NCBI RefSeq assembly: GCF_029633865.1 | Contig: NC_079214.1 | Location: 16,367,936 to 16,431,935 of the forward strand | Length of the DNA: 64,000 nt | Origin: Lampris incognitus | Taxonomy: Eukaryota > Chordata > Actinopteri > Lampriformes > Lampridae | Direction: 5' to 3' | In this document: positions 33,164-46,200 of the stretch, piece after piece | Numbering within the stretch: position 1 is the stretch's first letter | Layout: every line of letters starts with the position of its first letter | Notes under the pieces: generated by a model | The model's input: the letters and a program-made list of their open reading frames with translations, nothing else | Told to the model about the DNA's origin: nothing | Databases searched by the model: none | Program-made: the position numbers and the translations under genes

Positions 33164-33637
33164 CGTTAATAGAAAACTATCCAAATCGTTCCTTGGCTCT
33201 CTGGTAAGACCTTCCCTAGTCAAAAGTACACAACGCTCCACCCTAGTTGCCGCGAGAGAGGCAGGCAGGCAGGCACTGGTGAGTTGGAAGAAGCAAAGTT
33301 GCTGCAGCAGGCCAAGCTTGTGGAGGAGGACCTCTATCAACAAATGGTAACACGTCGACTAAAACCCTGGTTCAACCTTGTTCAGTTGTGTGGTGGGTGG
33401 GATGGTGCCGACACGACTCGCTTCTCCAAATCCCAGAGATGCGTTAAAAATGAAACCGCCACAAACACCCAACGCAGTGACCAGTTTCGTTTCATGTGTT
33501 CGGATGAGTCTTGGGTGCGAGAGTGGTCATTGGATAAGTTTTATATAGTGGAGTTTTTTTTCTTCCGGAAACCGTCAATGGTATTGATAAAAGTGTTCAA
33601 CAAATGAGCGGATTATTATTCCTACATTTATCTTTAT

Positions 33638-33643
33638 ATATAT

Positions 33644-33674
<31 letters not shown>

Positions 33675-33675
33675 G
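33638..33675. repeat. (TA)n microsatellite
   Basis: An uninterrupted TA tract. A second short TA tract lies at about 33764-33793. Two near-identical CACGAAACAGGCTTGTACTG-like segments, at about 33708 and 33815, lie on either side of it, so the area has duplicated locally. Confidence 0.8.
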
Positions 33676-33860
33676 ATGAGTTTGACGCAGCTTATGAGTG
33701 CACGACGCACGAAACAGGCTTGTACTGCTATGTATTAAAACTGTTTTTCCTGCATCTGTATATATACATATACATATATATATATATATATATAACAGAT
33801 GATTGCTTATGGCATGAAACAGGCTTGTACTGTCCCAAAGAATTTACTTGACTCACTGAA

Positions 33861-33862
<2 letters not shown>

Positions 33863-33917
<55 letters not shown>
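33863..33917. repeat. (TG)n microsatellite
   Basis: About 27 TG units, roughly 180 bp downstream of the LY75 stop codon in the direction of that gene. On the LY75 strand it reads (CA)n and may fall in the 3' UTR. Confidence 0.85.
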
Positions 33918-33920
<3 letters not shown>

Positions 33921-34092
33921 ACAACATTAGTTAATTGTAGAAAGTCTGCCAGCTTGAGGAACACACGATAAATAAATAATTCATTTAAAAAAAAAAAAAA
34001 GAAGGCGAGCAGGCTGCATTTGTTGTTGCTGAAAGTACTAAAATGCACACACGGCAGGCACATCATTGGCTCCTGAAGCAAACTTAATAGTC

Positions 34093-34268
34093 TCATTCAG
34101 CGTCTGTTATAATACTGGTGGTGTCGGCTTCATCAAAGTTCCTCTCATAGCGAACAGTGGAGGAAAAGTGGTTTCTTTTCTTCTTGTAGATGACAAAGCC
34201 GATGACTGCCAGGAGAGCTATGAGGACCACCAGGAAGAGACCCAGAGCCACTGGAGAGCCTTTAGATC
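34093..34268 (-). CDS. ly75: LY75 last exon: transmembrane segment and cytoplasmic tail
   Basis: The exon encodes a short stem (SKGSPVALG), a hydrophobic helix [18 protein letters not shown], a basic stop-transfer KKKR, and a tail with [15 protein letters not shown], ending at TGA (34093-34095). Mammalian LY75 tails carry an FSSVRY coated-pit motif and an acidic triad needed for late-endosome targeting. Both seem to be kept here, with one extra residue inside the first motif and DEAD as the acidic cluster. The function is inferred from that likeness. Confidence 0.9.
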
Positions 34269-37200
34269 CTAAGGACCAAAGATCAAGAATCAGTCAGTCG
34301 GTTGGTCGTGAAACACCTCAATGAATCTGGCTTCCAAGTCACTTCCACAAACTGACATTTAATCTCAAGTATAGCTTGTACCACCTATGTAAATTAGGGG
34401 CGGGGGGGGGGGCAACTCCAAAAACATGATTGTGTATAAAACAATATACTGGGTTTTTCCCCCCTCCATTTTTCTCCCCAATTACCTTATTTTCCGAGCT
34501 GTCCCAGCTGCTGCTTCACCCCCTCTGCTGATCCAGGGAGGGCTGCAGACTACCACATGCCTCCTCCGATACATGTGGAGTCGCCGGCCACTTCTTTTCA
34601 CCTGACAGTGAGGAGTTTCACCAGGGGGACGCAGCGTGTGGGAGGATCACGCTATTCCCCCCAGTTCCCCCTCCCCCCCGAACAGGCACCCCAACCGACC
34701 AGAGGAGGCGCCAGTGCAGCGACCAGGACACACACACATCCGGCTTCCCACCCACAGACATGGCCAATTGTGTCTGTAGGGACGCCCGACCAAGCCGGAG
34801 AACAATATACTGTTCACTCAGTGTTACATTTGTTAGGGTTTTTTAAAAATTATTATCATCTTTGGTAAGATAATTGACATGATATATTTTTTTCTGCCCC
34901 ATCACATCTACCAACCCCCATCACTATTCTCTCTAAAACTCCTTCATATTCGGTCACTTCATATTTCCCATGTGGTTTCGTTCGAGGTAGGATTTCCCAG
35001 GAAATCCATTAACAGATGCAACGAAGACATAGTCCATCACCTTTAACCTGCTCAAACAAAACAAATTTTGAATGAAAGTTTTTAAGTGTTTCTGATTTTG
35101 GATTGTTGGTTAGCTACAAACAAGATTTGGACAAGCTAAATTTTGTGCAGAAGCATACATCGATCAGCCAAAACCTTAAAGCCACTGACAGGTAATTGAA
35201 TAAAATTGATTATCTCGTTACCATGGCACCGGTCGAGGGGTGGGATATATTGGGCAGCAAGTGAACAGTCAGTTCTTGAAGTTGGATGTGTTGGAAGCAG
35301 GAAAAATGGGCATGCGTAAGGTGAGCTGCAGAACTGGACAATGGAGCAATGGAAGAAGGTGGCCTGGTCTGATGAATCATGTTTTCTTTCACATCATGTG
35401 GACGGCCGGGCGGGTGTGCATTGTTTACCTGGGGAAGAGATGGCACCAGGATGCACTATGGGAATAAGGCATGCCGACGGAGGCAGAGTGATGCTTTGGG
35501 CAATGTTCATTTTTGGTGGGATTCCCCCCCATTTTTCTCCCCAAATGTATCCGGCAAATTACCCCACTCTTCGGAGCCATCCCGGTCACTGCTCCACCCC
35601 CTCTGCCGATCCGGGGAGGGCTGCATGCCTCCTCCGATACATGTGGAGTCACCAGCTGCTTCTTTTCACCTGACAGTGAGGAGTTCCGCCAGGGGGACGT
35701 AGCGCGTGGGAGGATCACGCTATTCCCACTCCCGAACAGGCGCCCCGACCGACCAGAGGAGGCGCTAGTGCGGCAACCATGACACATACCCAAATCTGGC
35801 TTCCCACCCGCAGACACGGCCAATTGTGTCTGTAAGAACGCCCGACCAAGCCGGAGGTAACATGGGGATTCAAACCGGCAATCCCCGTGTTGGTAGGCAA
35901 CAGAATAACCGCTATGCTACTCGGATGCCCTCTGGGCAATGTTCTGCTGGGAAACCTTGGGTCCTGGCATTCATGAGGATGTTACTTTGACACGTGCCAC
36001 CTACCTAAACATTGTTGCAGACCAGGTGCTCCCCTTTATGGCAACGGTACTCCCTGAGGCCAGTGGCCTCTGTCAGCAGGATAATGCGCCCTGCCACACT
36101 GCAAAAATTGTTCAGGAGTGGTTTGAGGAACCTGACAAAAAGTTCAAGGTGTTGCTTTGGCCTCCAAATTCCCCAGATCTCAATCCAATCGAGCATTTGT
36201 GGGATGTGTTGGAAAAACAAGTCTGATCCATGGAGGCCCCACCTTGTAACTTACAGGACTTAAAGGATCTGCTGCTAACGTCTTGGTGCCAGATATCAGA
36301 AGACACCTTCAGAGGTCTTGTGGAGTCCATGCCTCGATGGGTCAGAGCTATTTTGGCGGCACGAGGGGGACCTACACAATATTAGGCAGGTGGTGGTGTT
36401 CTGGCTGATTGGTGTATACTTTACTATGTCAGCGTTAGAGCATCCAATCATGGTATGATGTAAATAACATGCAACGTTAGCTGCGTAACTGAAAAGGTGC
36501 AGTCGATACCAGGCCTACTTCCAATTTAAAACTTAAGATAATGATCTCGCACCATTCTTTTCAGAGAAGCCACACAGCCACTGTTTAGGGTTTTTAGGAG
36601 TTTGTGTACAGATATGTGACAACAGGCAGGGAACTGCCAAACTCGAAAGCTACAAATGAACACACAATAAAAACAGTTGTGCTTCACATCTACGACACTA
36701 TGTGCCCTTGCTGTTTTTTTACTTAGAAGAGGAAAAAGTGCTCCAAAGTCAAATAGTTTGATCTTAATGAACTGTCTGTACCAAGACTGGCTCACCGGGA
36801 ATGCTTAAGGCTTTGCCCTTTGGACCTTCAGCATCCAATCATTCAAGTCTTCATTGACTTTTAGTCTTAACGCAAATTACAGGCAGTGTGTCAAACCAAT
36901 GTATGCCAATATGCATCTAATCAAGCTCTAATCAGCCTTGGATCACACACATACTCCACTTGTTAGCTGGTTATAAGGGTTCTGATGTGTGTACTTCTGC
37001 CATCAGGGGATCAATACATATTTAAATCAGTTATTTCTACAGACATGTTTTAATTCATATATGGCTACACTCCAATTATTGTTATGCAGCTATGGTGATT
37101 TGTCAGAGTTTGCTGTATGCCGGGAATGCCTGCAAGTAATCTGTTAATTAATATGTTTATATAAATATATATATAGTATCAGTCAATACAGTTGGTCCAT

Positions 37201-40200
37201 CAGTTCAATGCATGTCTACATAATACCACTAATAATGCCATTTCTGTCTGCTATTAATTAGCTCTGCAGAGTCAGTCAGCCATGTAACTATTTGAGGGCT
37301 GGAGCTTTCGTGTTGAGAGGCAATTGTAGGGGTGGCGGTCAGGCCACGAAGCACTCACTTGACGCCGCTTTGCAGACAACGCGACTATGGGCGCTCTTGC
37401 AGCCGACATGGCTCCAGTAGCCTCCATCTGATGACACCATGACAGCGCAGATGGACTTCTCCCCTGTCCCATCATACCCCGCCTTCCAGTTGAAGAAGGC
37501 CAGAGCTGAACCATCCGCCCAGGCCACAGGCTTGCCTGGCAGATACAGAGGTCACAATAAAGCAGGGAGGACAGATGATGGAGACGAGGAGAGAAGAGAA
37601 GAGAAGAGAGAAAATCACAGGGCGGATGAAAGGGACAATAGATGAACGGACTACGATTTGAATATCGCAGCATTTCCCTGAATCCTAATGGTGAAGCATA
37701 ATGAACAGCTGCTGTGAAGGGGTTTGATGTAATAATTACTACATCTCTGAAGGTTTGAATTTGATTGCTCAGGGAAGTATACTCATGTTTGAACCCTCTG
37801 TAACACAAAGGGGTTAAAGTAAATGCAGTATGTTGTACATGTACACTTTCTTTGGATTGTCGTTTTCACATTTAACCAAAGATAAGAGGAGATAGAGCCT
37901 TAAAAACTAGAGTATCAAATCACAATATTGTGATATTTGAAAAATTGTAATATGTATAGAATCGGCAGTTAAATATTGTTCTATCAAATCGGGAGGTACC
38001 CGCCGATTCCCTGCCACATCACCTATGAGCCCCACTTAGAGCTCGCTCCTTCATGGATGCAATTGGTAAATGTATATGGCAATGACTCAACGGACAAGTC
38101 AACAATCAGAAAGACTAGACATTTACAGTAATTGGCAGAGAGAAGCCAGGTCATAGGATTTAAGATAATGAACATTGTTGTGTCCTATAAATAGAAGCTA
38201 ATGTCTTCAGTCAAGAGTTATGTGATGAAATTAGCTTTGGAATGGACCTGCAGTCCGGTGTCAACCACGTGCTAAATACTGACCACCACATTAGTTATGT
38301 GGACTCATTCTTTTACATGCTATCCAGTATGTTATCCATACTATCCAGCCTCCATATCAAAGGATGCAATTTACCCTGAGTATCAAAGTCTATGCCCAGC
38401 CATACTCGACTGGTGATGAGAGGATTATCAGACATGTATTTTGCTACGAAGTCATTCTCTTCTTTGGTATTAATGGTCAGCACATGAGCATCTGTCAAGG
38501 AAAAAAATATAAAGCATTCAACAAGCAAACAGACAAAATGTAAGATTTATTGAGCACTATCCAGGGGTGGTTGACTACAACTGCCTCATAAGAATACAAA
38601 TTACATATAACACCTCATTGTCTAATTGCTGTGTTTTCCTACCAGTGGAACAAGTGAAGCATGAAATGAAATAAAGGCAAGTCAATTTGTCTCACCCAGA
38701 CCCTGACAGATGCTCCTGGCCTCTTCCATGCTGTAGACACTGTAGTTGTAGAAGCTAAGGTCAAATGCATAACAGTGGTCCTGGTGCTGTATCCACATAG
38801 ACAGACCATTGGTCTGGGGACACCTATTGTCCTCCGGGACCACCTGAAGTTTGGCCCCTAATTCATAACACCACCAGAAACAATGGAACACAGTCAGTGT
38901 AATGTGGCATTATGGGAATTGATCATAGAGTAGATAAAAGAAAACTCGTCCATAGGGCATGAGAGCAAGAACTTTTCAAGAGTCATGTTCTCCTTTAAAA
39001 CTATACAAAATAATCAACCATTTATTTATTTAACCTTTATTTAATCGGGAAGGTCTCGTTTGACCTTGTCTCAATGAGACGCTCCTGATTAAATAAAGGT
39101 TAAACTAACAAATAGATAGATAGATAGATTGACGGATGGATAAAGCTGCCCGGTGATGTTCAATTTAAAAAAACGTTTCTACATCCCGTATGGTAACAGT
39201 GGAACAATTCCTGTGCCAAGAAGCTCAGGGTTAGACACAGGGAAGACTTACTCTGGGAAGCTGTGGTGATGGTGGTGTTGTAACAGATGGCTCCATCCAT
39301 CAAGCTGTGACAGTCAGCCCTGACCCAGCCCCCAGTAGGGGTAACAAATACACAGCCAGCCTGGTGACCACCCGAGCCAGACCCCTCCCGGGAGTCAGAA
39401 ATGACGGCTTTGTAGTCGTATCTGGTCCCATCAGACCACTCTTGAGCTGAGCCTTTTGCCTGCATGCAGGGAGACAGTCTTGTTAGTGTAGTTCTTCTGG
39501 ACAACAGTTTGTTGTGAAAGATATTGCTATCGCGCCAACCAGAGCCTCTTACGTCCTGGTTGGATAGGCCGATCCACAGCCGAAAGCCGTCTGTCCTTGT
39601 GAGGAGTTTCACATGGGCATCGTGCTGGGTGTCATGAATACTCGCCAGGTGCCCTCCACGCCGCCCACACTCCTCCAGGGCCTGGAACCAACTCAGCCTT
39701 TTGGTCACAACCTGGTATGTTAAGTTGCCATAGTGCTGAAAATTCTTCACTGAGTGATGGTACTGTTCTTTCGGTTCTTGGGAAGCGAGGATCAAAGCAA
39801 AGAAGAGACCAGAGTTAAAATCGTGTAAGATGATTTCGACAACATCATGTTTCTGGTAACAGCATTAAAGCATGCAAGAAGAAGGAAGAACTGTCCCCAA
39901 ACAAAAAACAAAAAAACCCCACAAACCGTTTTCAAGTTTGCAGACCACAATGCTCCTCTGTCTGAAGGCTGCAAAATAATGCTGGTTTGTTATGAGCTCC
40001 CAGACACCTTCAGAGTCTAGACCAGCCATGAACTTTCCCTCTATATCCGGTCTTCCATATCTCCAGTTGGAGTACTGCACGGTGGTGCCATCGTACCACT
40101 TTATCTGGTTATCTGCAACAGAATGCACAGTAAAGACACTGCCAATTTCCACCACACATCACACTTCATAGTGTGAAACAAAATGGCACTTGAGTCAAAA

Positions 40201-43200
40201 CACAGACTGAAGATTCACAGTAGTTATGCATTGTTTTCTTTAAGTTTTGCTGTGGCAGAAGAGATTTGGGAGGAAAAGATGTCCACAAAGACTGTCAATT
40301 ATAGTGGCCATGGATACTGTGCATTTACAACAGAACTGGAAAAGCACCCACCAATGTCATCTTTGAACAGCCCCAGCCACACAAACTGGACCAGGTCTTT
40401 AAAGGGCAGGAGCTGTCCTCTGACAAACTCATTCTCCTCTGCATTCCGGATAGTTAAAATATCCGCACTCGAATCTGAAACACACACGTAACCCAATGTC
40501 CACCTTTGTCATGATCACTGTCCCCCTCGTTTTCATTACACATCAATCTGGCAAACTGCTAGTGAGTTTTGCAATGATATTAAACAAAATTTGTTTGCAG
40601 ACAGATTCTTACAAATGTTCTTGCAGGTCTCTTGAATCTGTCCCTTTTCAAAATGTTCCCATCTGGAGAAGACCAGCTGGAAAGAGTAACAGTTGTTCTT
40701 GAAGGGGATCCAGTTTGCTCCATTTATCTTGTGAGGGCATGAAACTACATGCTCCTCCGGTGTGGTGACGGTTTCCTCTGCAATGTATAAAATGAAAATT
40801 TTACTCTCTGTATATCATTTAATGAGATAAATGACTCTATAACTTGTAGAGTAGTTTCCTTTAGCAATAAATAAATCCACAACAGATTGGTAAATGGACT
40901 GCATTAGCGCTTTTCTAGTCTACCAATCACTCAAAGTGCTTGTTTGCCTCAAATTCAACCATTCGCACACACATTCATACACTTACGGGAGGGGCTGCCA
41001 TGCAAGCGCGTGTTCAGCGTCTTGCTCAAGGACATTTCAACACACTCTCTAGAGGAGCTGGTGATCGAACCAGCAAAGACGATCCGCTCTACCTCCTGAG
41101 CTCCAAGACAACGTGTTTATCCTTGCACATGTGCAGTTATGTTTTTCTCACAACACACAGACCTCACATTAGTAGATATTCAGATACTGAGAGCAAAACA
41201 ATCCAGAGAACTAGACAGTTATGCAATAGAAAAGCATTCTAATTCTTATGCAAACAGACAGAAGCTGGATGAAAGCAATACATCAGTATTTCTTCATGAC
41301 AGATACCCTGAGTTCAGCGTTCAATTTCTATGGGACCTCTTCAAGCCTCCGTAAGTACTGCAGATTATTTCCATGACCCATGTATGATGGGTATAACTAC
41401 AAAAGTACTTTATTTACACCAAAGCAATCAATATGAATCTCTATAGATGCAATGTACTTGGTGAATAGAGTGACCGTTACCCTAAAAACGGTAAAAAAAA
41501 TTCTTGCCAGGCATCTTTGAACATGATTTTCAGCTCAAAAAAGCTCTTAAGGGATAAATGTTCCACTTATTACAATGAAGCTAAACAGGGCTAGAGACCT
41601 CAACTTTTAAGCCATTTCTCCAGCAGGGCTAGAGCTAGCTAGTGCCTGGTGTCCACAGGTAAGCCAAACATCTTAGCCTTGTCTTCATCATCAGGATTGC
41701 TTTTTTCTTTTTTTCTTTCTTCCAAATGAAAAAAAAGTGTGACTCTACATCTTGCTAACCGTAGAGATCCTAGAATGTTCAGTCAGTTCTGGACCCAAGG
41801 TTTATTGGGAGAAATATTTCATCACTCATCTAGACCTCTTCAGTCTCAACTGACTGCAGGTATCCCCATCCTTATAAACAATACAGTGGCGTAACAACTG
41901 AAACCAGTGACCGGTTTCATATGCAAATTGCCGCGACCATTAACTAGAGTTTCAATAGCCATGTGTACAATTCACAAAGTACTGGGGAATGGCTGCAATC
42001 ACAGCATTGTAAGATGATGAGAGATGTACTATTAGCCCCCCCCCCGCCCAGTTCAGGGATGATCGTTCCCTCTTAACATAGATGGCCTCTTTGGCTCCCC
42101 GTTCAAACCAGCGTTCCTCCCTATCAAGGATGTGCACATCCTCATCCTTGAAAGAGTGGCCCCTGGCCTGTAGATGGGTGTAATGGGTGTAGACTATGGA
42201 GTCCTGGCCTGACGTGTTAGCTTTCCTGTGTCGTGCCACCCTCTTGGCCAGCATCTGTTTAGTTTCCCCGATGTAGCTTCAAATAGATTTTATTTTATGT
42301 TTGGAGTATTCTGGGTTAGCCCTGACCATGCTAAGCCCTTCTTGCCTTTTACTGTGAACCAGTGTACATATATTCAAATCTAAATGCGGGAAAAAAAAAG
42401 ATTCCCTTAAACCAACTTATTTCCCTAAAGTTGGGTTTTCACAGCATGCATGATTGTTGCCAAGCACAGACCGCTCCTATTCTGTGCCTGTTAGGAGATT
42501 GTAGTATTTATATATTGTATGTTGGAACCAAATACATGTGTCTTCTTGTGGTTATGGGTTGTTTATTTCCTATATGAGCACATCTCCGATGCATGTGTGA
42601 TCTCCTATAAAATATCACTGTCTAAATGAAAATGGTCACGGATTTATGAAAATGAAAATAGATGTTCAGTTATTCCAGGCCATTACACATATAAATACAT
42701 GCTTAGATACTCAGCTTCTGCTCTCCAGCCAGTGTAAACAACAAGCTGATGTTCTCCATTTTAAATCTATCCCGCTGCTGTTGGCCGTGCTGAGCATACC
42801 CGGTGTTAGACCAAATTCTGTGACCGTTGCAAATTGTGACCATATACTGTGAATTCTTAAATAGTGGCCGGGTTGCTTATTTACCTCAGCTGAAGAGAGA
42901 ACCAGGCTTTTATTTGTCACAGGCCATTTTTTTCTAATCTACCATTTTTTTTCAGTACTTTTCGTGCCATAATGTTTAATAGTGCCATAACTGAGATATT
43001 CAGAAGACAGCACTTTTCTCCTTTTGTGACTTTTTATAGATAGATAAGACAGCTGTTATTTCCTCATTTTGTTATTCACTGTTGTACACTTGTAATATTG
43101 ACTGTTTGTCCAATAGAAACGTCACCACATCGGCATCACATCAGTTGTTTCCAGCACCAGCGTGTTTGCCACTGCACAATTTGGAGCAACCTGCTGAAAA

Positions 43201-46200
43201 AGCGGTATAGAGACTGGACAGTGTTTCCAACCACGGTAAAGGATGTCAGTTAGTATTAAGTAACCTGACTCCATGGTCCAGATGGATAAAATAACAATGA
43301 AATAACAATTAATTGGAGAAAAATGGCAGATTTCAGCTTGAATGTGAATATCACATGATGATGTTGTGGTATTGATGCGATTTAACAGCTCAGAAATAGC
43401 TTCTTCCCAGTTGCTGTTACCCTGCTGAACTGTGGTCCACTGCGTTGTAATTTCAGACCCACAGCCACTATCTGGGAACCGACTTTTAATCTGAGAATTG
43501 ACAATAGTTGTCCTAAATGCACAGAAAGCATCAACTCCACCTTGTCACTAGATGGCGTTTTTTAAGGGGCAGCCACCACCTCAGATTGTTACCCTGACTT
43601 CAACCATGCCAAACCTATACCTAAACTTAACCAGGGGGCAGGAGGACTTTGAGGTAAATGTTAAATGAACTTCATTTTACATAGCGCTTTTCTAGCTGTA
43701 ACAGCCACTGAAAGTGTTTTGCAATTAATGCCTCACATTCACCCACGCACACACACACATGCATGCGTACACATACACCGATGGTGGTGTCAGCCATGCA
43801 AGTTAACAACCAGTTCATTGAGAACAGTTAGCGGTTAGGTGTCTTGCTCAGAGACACCTTCATTTTTCCGAGGAGGAGCCGAGGATCAAACCAGCAACCC
43901 TCCAGTTATCAGACCACCTGCTCTGCCTCCTGAGCCATTACCGCCCCGGGATGTCTGCCAGTCCACCACCAAACGATCTTGGAGTGTTCCCTACTTTTTG
44001 CGTGGCCTAACGGAGGTCACAATTTACAACGGTGGCACATTTTGGTGTTACACCGGTGCAACTCACCATGTGGTTTGTGGCAGATGGCACCTCCCAGCTT
44101 CTCCTCACACTCGGTGGTTTTCCAGAACCCATCAGTGTCCAAGTAAACACAGGAGCCACTCGTGGCCTCGGAAGACCAGCGGCTGAATATGGTGTGACTG
44201 TGGTCTATCCAGTTGTAGTGGATCCCATCCTGCCCACATAGACAAAAATAAATAAATAAACACACGTGTCTTTATGTATGCTCAAAGATCCAGGTAAGAA
44301 AATCAAAGAAAGTTGAGTCAGTTCATCTGGACACAACATTTATTGAGATGAGGGATGAAATGTTTCTCTCTCAAGAAACGTTGTGTCCAGATGAACTGAT
44401 TCAACTTTCTTTGAAAACAAAAGTGTATCCTTAGAGAAAACATGATGCAAAAGAAAAGAAAATAATTTCAACAGCTAAAACGTGGAGCTAAAAAAAAGAA
44501 AAGAAAAAAGTTTAAAATTTAGGTAGCGGCAGCCTTTGATATATATACAACTTACATCTTCGCTAAAGAGACCAATCCACATGGGTGTACGTGCGCGGCT
44601 CACGTGCACGGTAAGGACGGATTGCAACAAAGTATCTGCCACGCTCGCCAGGTCCATGTCCCTTGTCTTACACTGCTCTAGAGCCTCGGACCAGCTAAGG
44701 TTGCTCTGTAGCAGCAGGAAGGTGTGGTTGTTGACGTGGATGGGCTCCGAAGAGACCCGGGGCTCTTCTGGTTTATCTAACATCAGAGGGAAGTTTGCAT
44801 TCTTTGTTTAACAGTAAAGACTCTCCTTCATCTTTCACAAGAAGGATCTTGATAGCATAGCCTGCATATGTGTTTGTTTTAGTAGTGTGCAAGTATATCA
44901 AATATTTAAATAACATGATAGGATAAATATTTTAAAATGGTAGAATATAACACATTTATTCTTACATATAAGCCTGTAGCATTTGCTTTTTTTGGTCACA
45001 CTGGTCTTCGTGAATTACCTGCATAGTGCTGGCAAATGGACAGATACTGCTGGTCAGTGCAGACGCTATAGTCCCAGGTTCCCATCATGGAGGAACTGGG
45101 ATTGTTGATCATGAACACACACAACTCCACAGTTTCTGTAAGCAATTTCTGCAGAGAACAATCCACAAAAAAATAAAAATATATACATATATCTAGAAAT
45201 GTGTATACGCGCACACAGATAAATGCATGCAAACATTTTAGACATTCAAAACAGCTTTGCAGACAGATAAGGCAAAGATCCGAGGTTTAAAATTATTAAA
45301 ACAGATTCATGTTTCATAACAAGGCTTCCATTAGACTGCAGAAGCACAAAATAGGGAAGAGGAACAAAAGCAATGACGGAGCACTGAGATCTTACTTCTC
45401 CATGCAATGGTATCATTACTTTGTGTTACCACTTGAGTATAATAAAGGAGCTACTTGTGAATTTGATTAATTTATCTTATGTCAATGTTTGTCACAGGTA
45501 ATTTTGAAAAAAATGTCACTGAAATGATTTGCACACTAAAATATCACTAATTTGTGAGTATGCACATTGTGTGTGTGTATTTTTTTTTGTAGAAATATTC
45601 TTTCAGTAAATGCCAGCAAAGGTTTGTAGCACAAGATTTTCAACTCTGACCTCTGAAGCAGCTGCAATAAGGAAATATAGAGAAGAGAGAACTTACATGG
45701 ATTCGGATAGGCCTCAACATGCCGTGAAGTAGGGGGTTAAAGTTAAGGAAGGAGACCGGGCTTTGATCCACCCATTTTGGGTCATTTGTGTCGAGTTTCA
45801 GACCGATCCATATATTTTGCATTTTTGTCATGTCCGGCAACAGGGTGGTGAGGAAATCTACACAAATACACGGATGAGATAATTATTAGAAAACCTTTTA
45901 TCCTCTGTGCTTTCAAGTAAACGTCACTCTGCATCTGACAAGCAATGGCAGAGAATAAAATCCTGTTCTCATGGAAGACTGTCAGGATTAAAAACCAGCG
46001 GGGACACACAGCAAGCGGTCCACATATATATATATATATATATATATGAATATGATTTTTTTTTAGCTCCCTCCCTTTTCTCCCCAATTGTAATTGGCCA
46101 ATTCCCCCACTCTTCTGAGCTGTCCCCGTTGCTGCTCCACCCCCTCTGCCGATCCGGCGAGGGCTGCGGACTACCACATGCCTCCCCCGATACACGTGGA

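Noticed and set aside
33284-33607. Open frame with ELEEAKLLQQAKLVEEDLYQQ-like text in the MARCHF7-LY75 gap
   Set aside because: Lacks a CTLD or other family signature, sits beside a foldback and microsatellites, and no splice structure supports it. It is not CD302. I cannot exclude a fragment of an old gene.
33728-34096. Open frame across the (TG)n tract, and similar His-Thr or Cys-Val frames at 53854-54365 and 62782-63143
   Set aside because: Their length is an artefact of uninterrupted dinucleotide repeats.
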